A stretch of DNA of 64,000 nucleotides from CAVRXQ01 sp963838845 (GCA_963838845.1 CAWISR010000002.1:992001-1056000); one strand, 5' to 3'; shown: positions 8,429-17,439, numbered from the stretch's first letter. A program made the numbers and translations. Notes: generated by a model from the sequence alone, not told the origin.

Positions 8429-9916
8429 ATGGCCATTCCGAAGGTCTGCGGTATCGAGACGGAGTACGGCGTGCAGGTGACGGGCGTCGCCGACACGAAC
8501 CCGACCTCGGCGTCCTCGATGCTGATCAACGCGTACGTCCAGGACTTGAACGGCCGCGTTGGCTGGGACTTCGAGGACGAGTCGCCGGGCCGCGACGCGC
8601 GGGGCTTCCTGCGCGAGGGCGCGGCCGCGCCCGAGGTCGAAACGAACCTCGTGAACACGGTGCTCACGAACGGCGCCAGGTACTACGTCGACCACGCGCA
8701 CCCTGAGTACTCGACGCCGGAGTGCTCGACGATCTTCGAGCTCGTCACGCACGACCGCGCCGGAGAGCTCGTCCTGCAGCGCTCGATGGCTGCCGCACGC
8801 CGGATCCTTCCGCCCGGGGAAGCGATCGTCGTCTACAAGAACAACTCCGACGGCAAAGGCAACTCCTACGGCTGTCACGAGAACTATCTCGTCGACCGTC
8901 AGGTCCCGTTCGCGCGCATCGCTCGCCAGCTCACCGCGCACCTCGTCACCCGCCAGGTCTACACGGGCTCGGGGAAAGTCGGCTGCGAGGAGGAAGGCCG
9001 CCAACGACCCGAGTTCGAGATCAGTCAGCGCGCGGACTTCTTCGAAGAAGAAGTGGGGCTCGAAACGACGCTCAAGCGACCGATCATCAATACCCGGGAC
9101 GAGCCGCACGCCGACGCACAGAAGTACCGGCGCCTACACGTCATCACCGGCGATGCGAACCTCGCCGAGATCGCGACGTTCCTGAAGGTCGGGGTCACGG
9201 CGATCGTGCTCACCTTGGTCGAAGACGACTGGCTCCAAACCGAAGAAATCGTGCTCGCGAACCCGGTGCGGGCGATGCACATCGTCTCGCACGATCTGCA
9301 GCTCCGTGAGCCACTCGAGCTCGCGTCAGGAGAGTCTGCGACGGCGATCGAGGTGCAGTGGCATCTCCTCGACCTGGCGCGCAAATACCACGAGACGACC
9401 GGACTCGAGACTCTCGGTGACGAATCCGTCGCTCGGGCGGTACTCGATCGCTGGGAACAGGTGCTCACCGCCCTCGAGTCCAACCCCTCGACGCTTTCGA
9501 AGACGCTCGACTGGGTGGCAAAGCTCGAACTCATCGAGGCCTACCGTGCCCGTCACGACCTTGGACTCGACGATCACCGCGTCCACGCGCTCGACCTGCA
9601 GTACCACGACCTGCGTCCGGAGAAGTCGTTGTTCCGCCGCCTCGAGATGGAGACGATCGCCGATGCGACCGCCGTCGAAGCGGCCGTCACCGACCCGCCG
9701 AGCTCGACGCGAGCGTTTTTCCGGGGGGAGTGCCTGAAGCGCTACCCAGAACAGATCGCCGCCGCGAACTGGGACTCGGTCGTGTTCGACCTCGGGGACG
9801 ATCCGCTGCGTCGCGTGCCGATGATGGAACCATTGCGTGGCACCGCGACGCACGTCGCTACGCTCTTCGAAAGAAGTGGAAGCGCCGCCGACTTGCTCGA
9901 GCAACTCGGCGCGTAG
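8429..9916 (+). CDS. dop: Pup deamidase/depupylase Dop
   Basis: Carboxylate-amine ligase-fold enzyme that removes Pup from substrates and, where Pup ends in Gln, deamidates it. The 495-residue protein starts IPKVCGIETEYGV, with the Glu-rich ATP/metal motif, then YYVDHAHPEYSTPEC with the catalytic Asp at 88. The variable loop typical of Dop rather than PafA lies at about 38-60. Position directly before pup also favours Dop. Because the Pup encoded next ends in GGE, deamidation should not be needed here and depupylation is the likely main role. The start is ATG at 8429 without a ribosome site. Confidence 0.93.
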   Translation: MAIPKVCGIETEYGVQVTGVADTNPTSASSMLINAYVQDLNGRVGWDFEDESPGRDARGFLREGAAAPEVETNLVNTVLTNGARYYVDHAHPEYSTPECSTIFELVTHDRAGELVLQRSMAAARRILPPGEAIVVYKNNSDGKGNSYGCHENYLVDRQVPFARIARQLTAHLVTRQVYTGSGKVGCEEEGRQRPEFEISQRADFFEEEVGLETTLKRPIINTRDEPHADAQKYRRLHVITGDANLAEIATFLKVGVTAIVLTLVEDDWLQTEEIVLANPVRAMHIVSHDLQLREPLELASGESATAIEVQWHLLDLARKYHETTGLETLGDESVARAVLDRWEQVLTALESNPSTLSKTLDWVAKLELIEAYRARHDLGLDDHRVHALDLQYHDLRPEKSLFRRLEMETIADATAVEAAVTDPPSSTRAFFRGECLKRYPEQIAAANWDSVVFDLGDDPLRRVPMMEPLRGTATHVATLFERSGSAADLLEQLGA

Positions 9917-9927
9917 GGAGGAAGTCG

Positions 9928-10131
9928 ATGGCTGAACGGGAGCTCAAGAGGCGACCAGCACCACAACGCCAAGCCGAGCAAACCGAAGAGGAACAAGAGT
10001 CTCCGCAGACCTCAGAAAAGGGCGAGAAGCTGAAGGCGGAGATCGACGACATCCTCGACGAGATCGACGAAGTCCTCGAAGACAACGCCGAGGAGTTCGT
10101 CCGCAACTACGTCCAAAAGGGCGGGGAGTAA
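9928..10131 (+). CDS. pup: Prokaryotic ubiquitin-like protein Pup
   Basis: A 67-residue, mostly disordered acidic protein that is ligated through its C-terminal glutamate to lysines of target proteins. The central helix region (KLKAEIDDILDEIDEVLEDN) binds the ARC coiled coil, and the tail is FVRNYVQKGGE. The encoded end is GGE, already the ligatable form, rather than GGQ. A longer frame exists upstream, but ATG at 9928 follows GGGAGGAA and starts 11 bases after dop. It is probably cotranscribed with dop. Confidence 0.96.
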   Translation: MAERELKRRPAPQRQAEQTEEEQESPQTSEKGEKLKAEIDDILDEIDEVLEDNAEEFVRNYVQKGGE

Positions 10132-10167
10132 CTCGCGGACAGTAACGTTCAACTCGGCATCAGCCGC

Positions 10168-10173
10168 TAGCGT
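10168..10173 (+). promoter_or_regulatory. Putative -10 box, leaderless prcB
   Basis: TAGCGT ends seven bases before the prcB GTG and there is no Shine-Dalgarno. It lies in the short pup-prcB gap, so prcBA may have its own promoter in addition to read-through. Confidence 0.4.
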
Positions 10174-10180
10174 TCGGCAC

Positions 10181-10987
10181 GTGCCGCTTTATTTGTTCCC
10201 TCCCTCAGAAGATCCCGGCCCGAGTTTCGTCGACTTGCTACGGCGCGCTCACCCGGACGCTCCGTTGCCCGAAAATTCCCAGCTTCCGTTCGACGCGCGG
10301 CACGCGACCACCATTTGCGCGTTGAAGTTTTCGAACGGCGTCGTTGTCGCCGGCGACCGGCGCGCGACCGAAGGAATCGCGATCGCTCACCGCGCGATCG
10401 AGAAGGTCTTTCCCGCCGACCGCCACTCCGCGGTGGCGATTGCCGGAGCGGCCGGCCCAGCGCTCGAGATGGTGCGGCTCTTCCAGACCCAGCTCGAGCA
10501 CTACGAGAAGGTCGAAGGCGAAGTCCTCACCCTGGAGGGGAAGGCGAACCAGCTTGGCCAGCTCGTTCGCGAGCACCTGCCGATGGCGATGCAGGGACTC
10601 GGAGTGCTCCCGTTGTTCGCAGGTTGGGACACCCGTCGGGAGACGGGGCGGATCTTCACCTACGACATGACCGGCGGACGCTACGAAGAGACGGATTACC
10701 ACGCGGTCGGCTCTGGTGGACGCGACGCGAAGAACACGATCAAGCTCGGCTTCAGAGACGACCTCGATCGCAATGCCGCCGTCGAACTCGCCGTCGATGC
10801 CTTGTATCAGGCCGCTGACGAGGACGCCGCGACCGGCGGTCCGGACCTGGTACGCGGCATCTATCCGATCATCGCGACCGTCGATCGCAGCGGCTTCACG
10901 AAGCTCGAGGACACAGAAGTCGCCGAGCGCTTTGCGGGCGTGCTTGCGGGCCGTGGACAGAACGCTGCAGGGGCTGCGCGGTCATGA
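10181..10987 (+). CDS. prcB: Proteasome beta subunit
   Basis: Catalytic subunit of the 20S core. The 268-residue precursor has a propeptide of about 42 residues; cleavage before Thr43 in HATTICALKF frees the catalytic N-terminal threonine. The usual residue before Thr is Gly and is Ala42 here. GDRRATEG and the conserved ATGGPDLVRGIYP near the C-terminus follow the mycobacterial PrcB pattern. The start is GTG at 10181. It overlaps prcA by ATGA, so the two subunits are translationally coupled. Confidence 0.95.
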   Translation: MPLYLFPPSEDPGPSFVDLLRRAHPDAPLPENSQLPFDARHATTICALKFSNGVVVAGDRRATEGIAIAHRAIEKVFPADRHSAVAIAGAAGPALEMVRLFQTQLEHYEKVEGEVLTLEGKANQLGQLVREHLPMAMQGLGVLPLFAGWDTRRETGRIFTYDMTGGRYEETDYHAVGSGGRDAKNTIKLGFRDDLDRNAAVELAVDALYQAADEDAATGGPDLVRGIYPIIATVDRSGFTKLEDTEVAERFAGVLAGRGQNAAGAARS

Positions 10988-11661
10988 CGATGCCGTTCTA
11001 CGTCGCGCCCGAGCAGGTGATGAAAGACCGGGCGGAATACGCGCAAAAGGGCATCGCGCGGGGCCGGGCGCTCGTCGCCGTGGCGTACGACGACGGTGTG
11101 CTCATCGTCGCCGAGAACCCGTCACGGACGCTGCACAAGGTGAGCGAGATCTACGACCGCGTCGCCTTCGCCGGAGTCGGCAAGTACAACGAGTTCGACC
11201 AGTTGCGCGTCGCCGGCATTCGTCACGCCGACACGAAGGGCTTCGCCTATTCCCGCGACGACGTCGACGCACGCTCGCTCGCGAATTTGTACGCGCAGTA
11301 CCTCGGCCAGGTCTTCACCCACGAGATGAAACCCCTCGAAGTGGAGATCCTCGTCGCCGAGCTCGGGACCAACGGTGACCACCGGCTGTACCACATCGCC
11401 TACGACGGGACCGTCGTCGACGAGGAGAACTGGACCGTGCTCGGTGGCGAGGCCGACGCGATCAGGGCTCGCCTCGAGCAGACGTTCCAGGCGGGCTGGT
11501 CGTTGCAAGAAGCCTTGCGAGCCAGCGTGTCGTGCCTCGCCGGACCTGACCGCCAGCTCGGCGCAGAGGACCTCGAAGTCGGTGTCCTGTCCCGTTCGAA
11601 GGGACGTCGCGCCTTCCGCCGCGTCAACGGGGAAGAACTCAGGGGCTTGCTCGCCGCCTGA
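10984..11661 (+). CDS. prcA: Proteasome alpha subunit
   Basis: Structural ring subunit of the 20S core that gates entry and binds the ARC tail. The 225-residue protein has the alpha-type N-terminus with MPFYVAPEQVMKDRAEYAQKG and lacks a catalytic N-terminal Thr. The conserved alpha signature VAFAGVGKYNEFDQLR is present. ATG at 10984 overlaps the prcB stop by four bases. The 3' end overlaps the convergent DUF2007-like gene by 23 bases. Confidence 0.95.
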   Translation: MTMPFYVAPEQVMKDRAEYAQKGIARGRALVAVAYDDGVLIVAENPSRTLHKVSEIYDRVAFAGVGKYNEFDQLRVAGIRHADTKGFAYSRDDVDARSLANLYAQYLGQVFTHEMKPLEVEILVAELGTNGDHRLYHIAYDGTVVDEENWTVLGGEADAIRARLEQTFQAGWSLQEALRASVSCLAGPDRQLGAEDLEVGVLSRSKGRRAFRRVNGEELRGLLAA

Positions 11662-11938
11662 GCCGCCAGCGCCCGAGGCCGACCCGCGGGCGGGTCGGCG
11701 TCGCGTCCTCGTCGTCGAAGACCGCCTCGACGTCGTTCGCGAGCAGGACCTCGCGGGCCGCGTCGAGTTGGCTCTCGGGGACGAGGATCTCGACGTCCGA
11801 AGGGAAGGGGTACGGGCCGTCGCCGGTCCCGGTCATCACGGCGTCGATGCCTTCGGTCCGCAGCCGTCCGACGACGAGATGGCCCTGCACCGTGCCGACC
11901 ACGGTCATCAGGTGCACCATCGGCTCGTGTTCACCCAC
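11639..11938 (-). CDS. DUF2007-type putative signal-transducing protein
   Basis: A 99-residue protein resembling the small ferredoxin-like DUF2007 family: VVGTVQGHLVVGRLRTEGIDAVMTG, then VEILVPESQLDAAREVLL. The C-terminal 25 residues are Arg-rich. The role of DUF2007 is unknown. It is antisense to the proteasome genes, overlapping the end of prcA by 23 bases, and divergent from pafA. The start is taken as GTG at 11938; a downstream ATG six codons later is possible. Confidence 0.65.
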   Translation of the reverse strand: MGEHEPMVHLMTVVGTVQGHLVVGRLRTEGIDAVMTGTGDGPYPFPSDVEILVPESQLDAAREVLLANDVEAVFDDEDATPTRPRVGLGRWRLRRRASP

Positions 11939-11978
11939 CGCGCAAAGGGTATCGAGCCTTTCTGTCGCCGGCCCCAGT

Positions 11979-11984
11979 TAGGTT
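11979..11984 (+). promoter_or_regulatory. Putative -10 box, leaderless pafA
   Basis: TAGGTT ends eight bases before the pafA ATG. A weak AGGA overlaps the gap, so a leadered start is not excluded. Confidence 0.4.
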
Positions 11985-11992
11985 GAACAGGA

Positions 11993-13351
11993 ATGGAACG
12001 CCGCATCGTCGGACTTGAGAACGAGTACGGCGTGACGTGCACGCTACGCGGGCAACGAAGGCTGAGCCCCGACGAGGTGGCGCGGGTCCTGTTCCGCCGT
12101 GTCGTGAGCTGGGGACGGTCTTCCAACGTCTTCTTGGAAAACGGCGCGCGGCTCTACCTGGACGTCGGGAGCCACCCGGAGTACGCGACCCCCGAGTGCG
12201 ATTCGACCGAGGACCTCGTCGCTCACGACAAGGCAGGCGAGCGGATCCTTGAGAGTCTCGTCGGCGCGGCGGAGGCGCGCCTGCGAGACGAAGGGGTGCG
12301 CGGCGTCGTCTACTTGTTCAAAAACAACACCGACTCGGCCGGCAATTCCTACGGCTGCCACGAGAACTATCTGACGAGCCGGAGAGACGACTTCTCCCAC
12401 TACGCGCAGGTGCTGATCCCGTTCCTTGTGACCCGACAGATCTTCGCCGGCGCCGGCAAAGTGCTCCAGACGGCACGCGGCGCCGTGTTCTGCATCTCCC
12501 AGCGCGCCGAGCACATCTGGGAAGGGGTGTCCTCAGCGACGACGCGGTCGCGTCCGATCATCAACACCCGCGACGAGCCGCATGCGGACGCCGAACGCTT
12601 CCGTCGATTGCACGTGATCGTCGGCGACTCGAACATGAGCGAGTACGCAACGTTCCTCAAGGTCGCGACGACGAGCTTCATGCTGCGCATGCTCGAAGAC
12701 CCGTCGGTCGTGTTGCGCGACATGACCCTCGAAGACCCGATCCGCGCGATTCGCGAGATCAGCCACGACGTCACGTGTCGGCGCAAGGTGCGCCTCGCGA
12801 ACGGCAGGGAGGTCTCGGCGCTCGATGTCCAGAGCGAGTACCTCAACCGCGCACTCAGATACGCGCGCCAGCGCGGCGCGACTCCGTCGGAGCAAACGGC
12901 GCTCGACATGTGGCAGCACTGCATCGAGACGATCGAGAAGGACCCCTTGCTTCTCGATCGCGAGTGCGACTGGGTGATCAAGCACAACCTCGTCGAGCAG
13001 TACCGGGAGCGCCATGGGCTGACCCTCGGCCATCCGCGGATCGCGCTCTTGGACCTCCAGTACCACGACGTCAGCCGCAAGCGCGGCATTTTCTACCGCT
13101 TACAGGAACGGGGGAAGGTCGACCGGATCGTGAGCGACCAGGTGATCACCGAGGCGATGGAGAAGCCTCCGGCGACGACACGTGCGCAACTGCGCGGCGA
13201 GTTCATCCGTCGCGCGAAGGAGCGACGTCGCGACTTCACCGTGGATTGGGTGCACCTGAAGCTGAACGATCAGACTCAGCGGACGGTACTGCTGAAGGAT
13301 CCCTTCCGCGCTCACGACGAGCGCGTCGAAAGACTCATCGACTCGATGTAG
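11993..13351 (+). CDS. pafA: Pup-protein ligase PafA
   Basis: Uses ATP to phosphorylate the C-terminal Glu of Pup and joins it to substrate lysines. The 452-residue protein has the N-terminal ATP/metal motif GLENEYGV and YLDVGSHPEYATPEC with the catalytic Asp57 (same position as in mycobacteria). KNNTDSAGNSYGCHENYL and INTRDEPHADAERFRRLHV are family signatures shared with Dop. The Dop-specific loop is absent, which separates the two paralogues. In mycobacteria pafB and pafC follow; here signal peptidase follows instead. Confidence 0.95.
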   Translation: MERRIVGLENEYGVTCTLRGQRRLSPDEVARVLFRRVVSWGRSSNVFLENGARLYLDVGSHPEYATPECDSTEDLVAHDKAGERILESLVGAAEARLRDEGVRGVVYLFKNNTDSAGNSYGCHENYLTSRRDDFSHYAQVLIPFLVTRQIFAGAGKVLQTARGAVFCISQRAEHIWEGVSSATTRSRPIINTRDEPHADAERFRRLHVIVGDSNMSEYATFLKVATTSFMLRMLEDPSVVLRDMTLEDPIRAIREISHDVTCRRKVRLANGREVSALDVQSEYLNRALRYARQRGATPSEQTALDMWQHCIETIEKDPLLLDRECDWVIKHNLVEQYRERHGLTLGHPRIALLDLQYHDVSRKRGIFYRLQERGKVDRIVSDQVITEAMEKPPATTRAQLRGEFIRRAKERRRDFTVDWVHLKLNDQTQRTVLLKDPFRAHDERVERLIDSM

Positions 13352-13381
13352 ATTGCGTCGCCCCCCGACAAGCTGGTTTTT

Positions 13382-14077
13382 ATGATCGACGACGAAATCG
13401 CGCCGAGTGTGGCGACCCCGCCGCAGGATGCGTCCGGCGAATCATCGCCACGGAGACGGCACTCGCGGCAGGACCAGAAGTCTCATCGGCCAGCACACGC
13501 TCGTCAGCACCGTCGATCGCGAAAGAGAGCCGTGGCGGAGACGATCATCGGCCTTCTCCTCGCGCTCGTGCTCGCACTCGGTGTGCGAGCGTTCGCGTTC
13601 CAGGTCTTCTTCGTGCCCTCAAGTTCGATGGTGCCGACACTCCAAATCGGCGACCGGATCGTCGTCGACAAGTTCCTCTTCAACTACCACTCGGTTCGTC
13701 CCGGGCAGATCATCGTCTTCCGTACGCCGCAGGTCGCGAAGACGCGTTGCGACACGAACGACGGTGATCTCGTGAAGCGGGTCGTCGCGATCGGGGGCGA
13801 ATGGATCTGGTCGAAGGGCAATTCGGTGTATGTCAGCAACAGCGCTGATCCGGCGAACGTCAAACCGCAAAACGAATCGTACCTACCAAGGGGCACACAG
13901 CTCGGCGCGCCGATCGCCCGCCAGCAGGTGCCGAGGGACGACGTCTTCGTCCTTGGGGACAATCGCCCCATTTCCTGTGACAGCCGCGTCTGGGGACCGG
14001 TTGCCGGAAAGAACATCATCGGCACCGTTGTCGCCATCGTCTGGCAGAACTGGCATCCTGATATTCGCTTCTTCTGA
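13382..14077 (+). CDS. lepB: Signal peptidase I
   Basis: Membrane-bound Ser/Lys protease that removes signal peptides from exported proteins. The 231-residue protein has a basic cytoplasmic N-terminus (1-50), one membrane segment (about 52-74), catalytic Ser82 in VPSSSMVPTL and catalytic Lys132 in VKRVVAIGGE. The late motif VLGDNRPISCDSRVWGPV is also present. It lies between pafA and tatB on the same strand, in the place of pafBC, forming an export group with tatB and tatC. Confidence 0.94.
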   Translation: MIDDEIAPSVATPPQDASGESSPRRRHSRQDQKSHRPAHARQHRRSRKRAVAETIIGLLLALVLALGVRAFAFQVFFVPSSSMVPTLQIGDRIVVDKFLFNYHSVRPGQIIVFRTPQVAKTRCDTNDGDLVKRVVAIGGEWIWSKGNSVYVSNSADPANVKPQNESYLPRGTQLGAPIARQQVPRDDVFVLGDNRPISCDSRVWGPVAGKNIIGTVVAIVWQNWHPDIRFF

Positions 14078-14115
14078 GCAACCTTCGCGGCGAAAGTCCT
14101 GGTCGGCGGCGCTTG

Positions 14116-14121
14116 TAGACT
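14116..14121 (+). promoter_or_regulatory. Putative -10 box, leaderless tatB
   Basis: TAGACT ends six bases before the tatB GTG and no ribosome site is visible. Confidence 0.4.
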
Positions 14122-14127
14122 CCGCGT

Positions 14128-14505
14128 GTGCTGGGGAACCTCGATCCCGCCAAGATCCTCGTGATCTTGGTCCTCGTGCTCGTCCTCGTCGGACCCGAGC
14201 GGCTGCCCAAGGTGGCGCGCACGCTCGGCGCGGCGTGGCACGAGTTCGCCCGCGTCCGTCAAGAGGTCGTGGACGAGGTACGCGCCGCGCTCCCCGACAG
14301 CGAGGACCTGCCCCGCATCCCGCGCATCCCGTCGGTGCGCGGTACCCTCACCGGCTTCATCTCCGACGCCTCGCCGCCGAGTTCCAGAACCACCGGCGGC
14401 GGGGCGCGCGACGGTTCGCGGGCCCCGGCCTCTTCGACGCGGCCCGCGTCGGGCGGTGGCGCCGACGTGTTCGCGCCGCCGGCCGACGACCCGAGCATGA
14501 ACTGA
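14128..14505 (+). CDS. tatB: Sec-independent translocase subunit TatB
   Basis: A 125-residue protein with a single N-terminal membrane helix (about 8-22, KILVILVLVLVLVGPERL) followed by an amphipathic helix (LPKVARTLGAAWHEFARVRQEV) and a disordered Pro/Ser/Gly tail. This is the TatA/TatB fold; the length, the early Pro-Glu-Arg hinge and the position directly before tatC suggest TatB, which recruits twin-arginine substrates to TatC. A TatA role cannot be excluded, since some actinobacteria name the same locus tatA. The start is GTG at 14128. Confidence 0.85.
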   Translation: MLGNLDPAKILVILVLVLVLVGPERLPKVARTLGAAWHEFARVRQEVVDEVRAALPDSEDLPRIPRIPSVRGTLTGFISDASPPSSRTTGGGARDGSRAPASSTRPASGGGADVFAPPADDPSMN

Positions 14506-14533
14506 ACCGGCCCGGCGCGGATCCAAGTCGACC

Positions 14534-15316
14534 ATGGCGATAACGCTCAAGCGACGCACCGGTGCGGGACAGTCGCCCGACTCGATGACGCTCGTCGAGC
14601 ACCTGGCGGAGTTGCGTCGTCGGCTGATCATCGTCCTCGCCGCCGTCGCGGCCGGGGCGATCGTCGTCTACATCTTGTACCCCCAGATCCTGCGCTTCTT
14701 CCTCCATCCCTATTGCATCGAGGCGCACCTCAAGGGGACGAACTGCGCGCTCTGGGTGTTCGGCCCGCTCGACGCGTTCGCGATCCGGCTGAACATGACC
14801 GCCTACGGAGCGCTCGCCCTTGCATTGCCGGTCATCGTCTTCGAGCTATGGCGCTTCGTCACGCCCGGGTTGAAGGCGAACGAGAAGAAGTACGCGTTGC
14901 CCTTCACGGGCGCGACCGTCGCGCTCTTCGGCCTTGGGTGCTACATCGCCTGGATCACCTTTCCGCACGCCCTCGGGTTCCTCCACGCCGTCGGAGGGTC
15001 GAACATCCACGACCTGTTCACCCCGTCGAAGTACCTGACACTGATCCTCGCCCTGATGGCGATCTTCGGGGTGACCTTCGAGTTCCCGGTCCTCCTCGTC
15101 GGCCTCGAGCTGGCCCACGTTCTCACGCCGCAACGGCTGGCGCATTGGCGAAAGTGGGCGATCGTCCTCATCGTCGTCTTCGCCGGCGTCATCACGCCGA
15201 GCTCGGATCCGTTCTCGATGCTCGCGTTGGCGATCCCGATGGTCGTCTTCTACGAGGCATCGATCCAGATCGGCAAGCTCATCAACCGCCGACGGGAGCG
15301 CGCCGCCGCTGCCTGA
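14534..15316 (+). CDS. tatC: Sec-independent translocase subunit TatC
   Basis: Polytopic core of the twin-arginine translocase that binds the RR signal peptide. The 260-residue protein has six membrane segments and the conserved N-terminal MTLVEHLAELRRRL, then FGPLDAFAIRLNMTAYGALALALP. It follows tatB by 28 bases and is eight bases before the possible original start of the helY-like helicase. The order tatB-tatC-helY matches mycobacteria (Rv2094c-Rv2093c-Rv2092c). Confidence 0.95.
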   Translation: MAITLKRRTGAGQSPDSMTLVEHLAELRRRLIIVLAAVAAGAIVVYILYPQILRFFLHPYCIEAHLKGTNCALWVFGPLDAFAIRLNMTAYGALALALPVIVFELWRFVTPGLKANEKKYALPFTGATVALFGLGCYIAWITFPHALGFLHAVGGSNIHDLFTPSKYLTLILALMAIFGVTFEFPVLLVGLELAHVLTPQRLAHWRKWAIVLIVVFAGVITPSSDPFSMLALAIPMVVFYEASIQIGKLINRRRERAAAA

Positions 15317-15351
15317 TCCGTCGGTGACCTCACGCGTGCGCGACGCGTTCC

Positions 15352-17439
15352 TTGCCGCGTCGCGGCTTCCCGTTGGACGAGTTCCAGCGGCAGGCGTTTG
15401 ATCTGCTCGACGACAACAAGTCGGTCCTTGTCGCCGCGCCGACGGGATCCGGGAAGACCCTCATCGCCGAGTACGCGGTCGCCAGGGCGCTCGCCGAGGG
15501 TGCCCGGGCGATCTACACGACGCCGTTGAAGGCGCTCTCGAACCAGAAGTACGGCGACCTTGTCAGGGAGTACGGGGCGGCGCGCGTCGGACTGCTGACG
15601 GGTGACGTCTCGCGCAACGGCGGGGCCGATGTCGTCGTCATGACGACCGAGGTGCTGCGCAACATGATCTATGCGCAGTCCCCGGACCTCGAACGACTAC
15701 GGTGCGTCGTGCTCGACGAGGTGCACTATTTGGAGGACCGCTACCGCGGAGCGGTGTGGGAGGAGATCATCCTCTCCGCGCCGCCATCGGTCACGTTGGT
15801 TTGTCTCTCGGCGACCGTGTCGAATGCCGAGGAGCTCGCCGGCTGGATCGAGACGGTGCGCGGCTCGATGAGTCACGTGATCGAAGAGCACCGGCCGGTC
15901 GAACTGCGCAACCTTTTCGTCGTCGGCGTGCGCGCGACACGCGAGCTCGCGGTGTTGCCGACCTTCGTCGACGGACTGCCGAACAAAGAGGCGATCGCCC
16001 TCGACGACAGATCCGGCCCCAAGCGTGCGCTGAGGAACCACCCGACGCCGACAGGGCAGTGGCGCGGCGCCCGCCCGGGCGCGCGCTCGCCGTTGTACCG
16101 GCCGCGTCGCTACGAGGTCATCGAGCGCTTCGCCGAGGACAGCCTCTTGCCGGCGATCTACTTCGTCTTTTCCCGCGCGGGATGCGACGACGCCGTCCGC
16201 CAGTGCCGGGAGGCGGGGTTGCGGCTCACCACGCCGGACGAACGACGGGAGATCCGCGCCATCACCGAGGACCACGTCGACGCGCTCTCCGACGACGACC
16301 TACGCGTCCTCAACTACGGCCGCTTCCTCGAGGGGCTCGAGGCGGGCTTCGCGGCTCACCACGCCGGCCTTGTGCCGGCGTTCAGGGAGGCGGTCGAGGA
16401 ACTTTTCTCGGAGGCGCTCGTGAAGGTCGTCTTCGCGACCGAGACGCTCGCCCTCGGGATCAACATGCCGGCGCGATCGGTCATCATCGAGTCGCTCTCG
16501 AAGTTCTCCGGATCCGGTCACGAGGACCTCTCGGCCGGCAACTACACCCAGCTCACCGGCCGCGCCGGTCGTCGCGGGATCGACCCCGTCGGCTACGCCG
16601 CGGTGTTGTGGTCGCCGTACCACGACTTCAACGAGGTCGCCGCGCTCGCGAGCGCGCGCAGTCAGGCGTTGCGCTCGTCGTTCCGTCCGACGTACAACAT
16701 GACCGTCAACCTGGTGCGCCGCTACCGGCGCGACGACGCCTACCGCCTCGTGCGATCGAGCTTTGCGCAATACCTGAGCGACGTCCCGCTCGCTCGCCAA
16801 CTCGACGCCGTGGTGTCACTCCTCGACGCGCGCGGCTATCTCGATCACTGGAACACGACCGCCGAGGGGGAGCGGCTCGCCGGCATCTACCACGACTGCG
16901 ACCTCCTCGTCGCAGAAACGATCCGCGCCGGGCTGTTCGGCGGGCTCGACGCGCCGAGCCTCGCCGCGCTCGTGTCGCTCTTCACCTTCGAGGCGCGTCG
17001 CCAGGCGAGCCCGCAGACGCTCCCGAGCGCGCGCCTCGCGCGACGCGCCGAGGACCTCGCCGCGCTCGCGGAAGACCTCCACCACGACGAGCGGCAGCGA
17101 CGAATTCCAAAGACCCGCGACCTCGACGCGGGGTTCGCGCGGCTCGCCTACGAGTGGGCAAAAGGCGCCGAGCTCCGCCATCTCCTCGCCGCGCCGCGGC
17201 GCGGCAGCGAGCGAGGTCGCACCGAGCAGCTCTCCGGAGGCGACTTCGTCCGAAACGTGAAACAGCTCGTCGATCTGCTGCGCCAGATCGCGACGATCGA
17301 GCACGGTTCGCGCCTCGGAACCGTGGCCTCTCGAGCCGTTGACCTGCTCGAACGCGGCATCGTTGCCAGTTCCATCCCTCCCGAACCCGACGAGGGCGCG
17401 CTCGGCGCGGTCCACGATCCCGCGAGTGCCGTCCCGTAG
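15352..17439 (+). CDS. helY: Ski2-like DEAD/DEAH-box helicase, HelY family (N-terminus possibly frameshifted)
   Basis: ATP-dependent RNA/DNA helicase of the Ski2/Mtr4 superfamily. In the 695-residue frame: APTGSGKT (29-36), DEVH (122-125), LSATVSNAEE, then helicase C motifs HHAGLVPAFREAVEELF, FATETLALGINMPARSV and QLTGRAGRRG. It is shorter than mycobacterial HelY (about 900). The only start in this frame is TTG at 15352, just before the Q-motif-like region FPLDEFQRQAF. GTG at 15324, eight bases after tatC, reads VTSRVRDAFLAAS in the neighbouring frame, which looks like the missing N-terminus; removing one base near 15365 joins the two. The helicase core is certain and the start is not. Confidence 0.88.
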   Translation: MPRRGFPLDEFQRQAFDLLDDNKSVLVAAPTGSGKTLIAEYAVARALAEGARAIYTTPLKALSNQKYGDLVREYGAARVGLLTGDVSRNGGADVVVMTTEVLRNMIYAQSPDLERLRCVVLDEVHYLEDRYRGAVWEEIILSAPPSVTLVCLSATVSNAEELAGWIETVRGSMSHVIEEHRPVELRNLFVVGVRATRELAVLPTFVDGLPNKEAIALDDRSGPKRALRNHPTPTGQWRGARPGARSPLYRPRRYEVIERFAEDSLLPAIYFVFSRAGCDDAVRQCREAGLRLTTPDERREIRAITEDHVDALSDDDLRVLNYGRFLEGLEAGFAAHHAGLVPAFREAVEELFSEALVKVVFATETLALGINMPARSVIIESLSKFSGSGHEDLSAGNYTQLTGRAGRRGIDPVGYAAVLWSPYHDFNEVAALASARSQALRSSFRPTYNMTVNLVRRYRRDDAYRLVRSSFAQYLSDVPLARQLDAVVSLLDARGYLDHWNTTAEGERLAGIYHDCDLLVAETIRAGLFGGLDAPSLAALVSLFTFEARRQASPQTLPSARLARRAEDLAALAEDLHHDERQRRIPKTRDLDAGFARLAYEWAKGAELRHLLAAPRRGSERGRTEQLSGGDFVRNVKQLVDLLRQIATIEHGSRLGTVASRAVDLLERGIVASSIPPEPDEGALGAVHDPASAVP

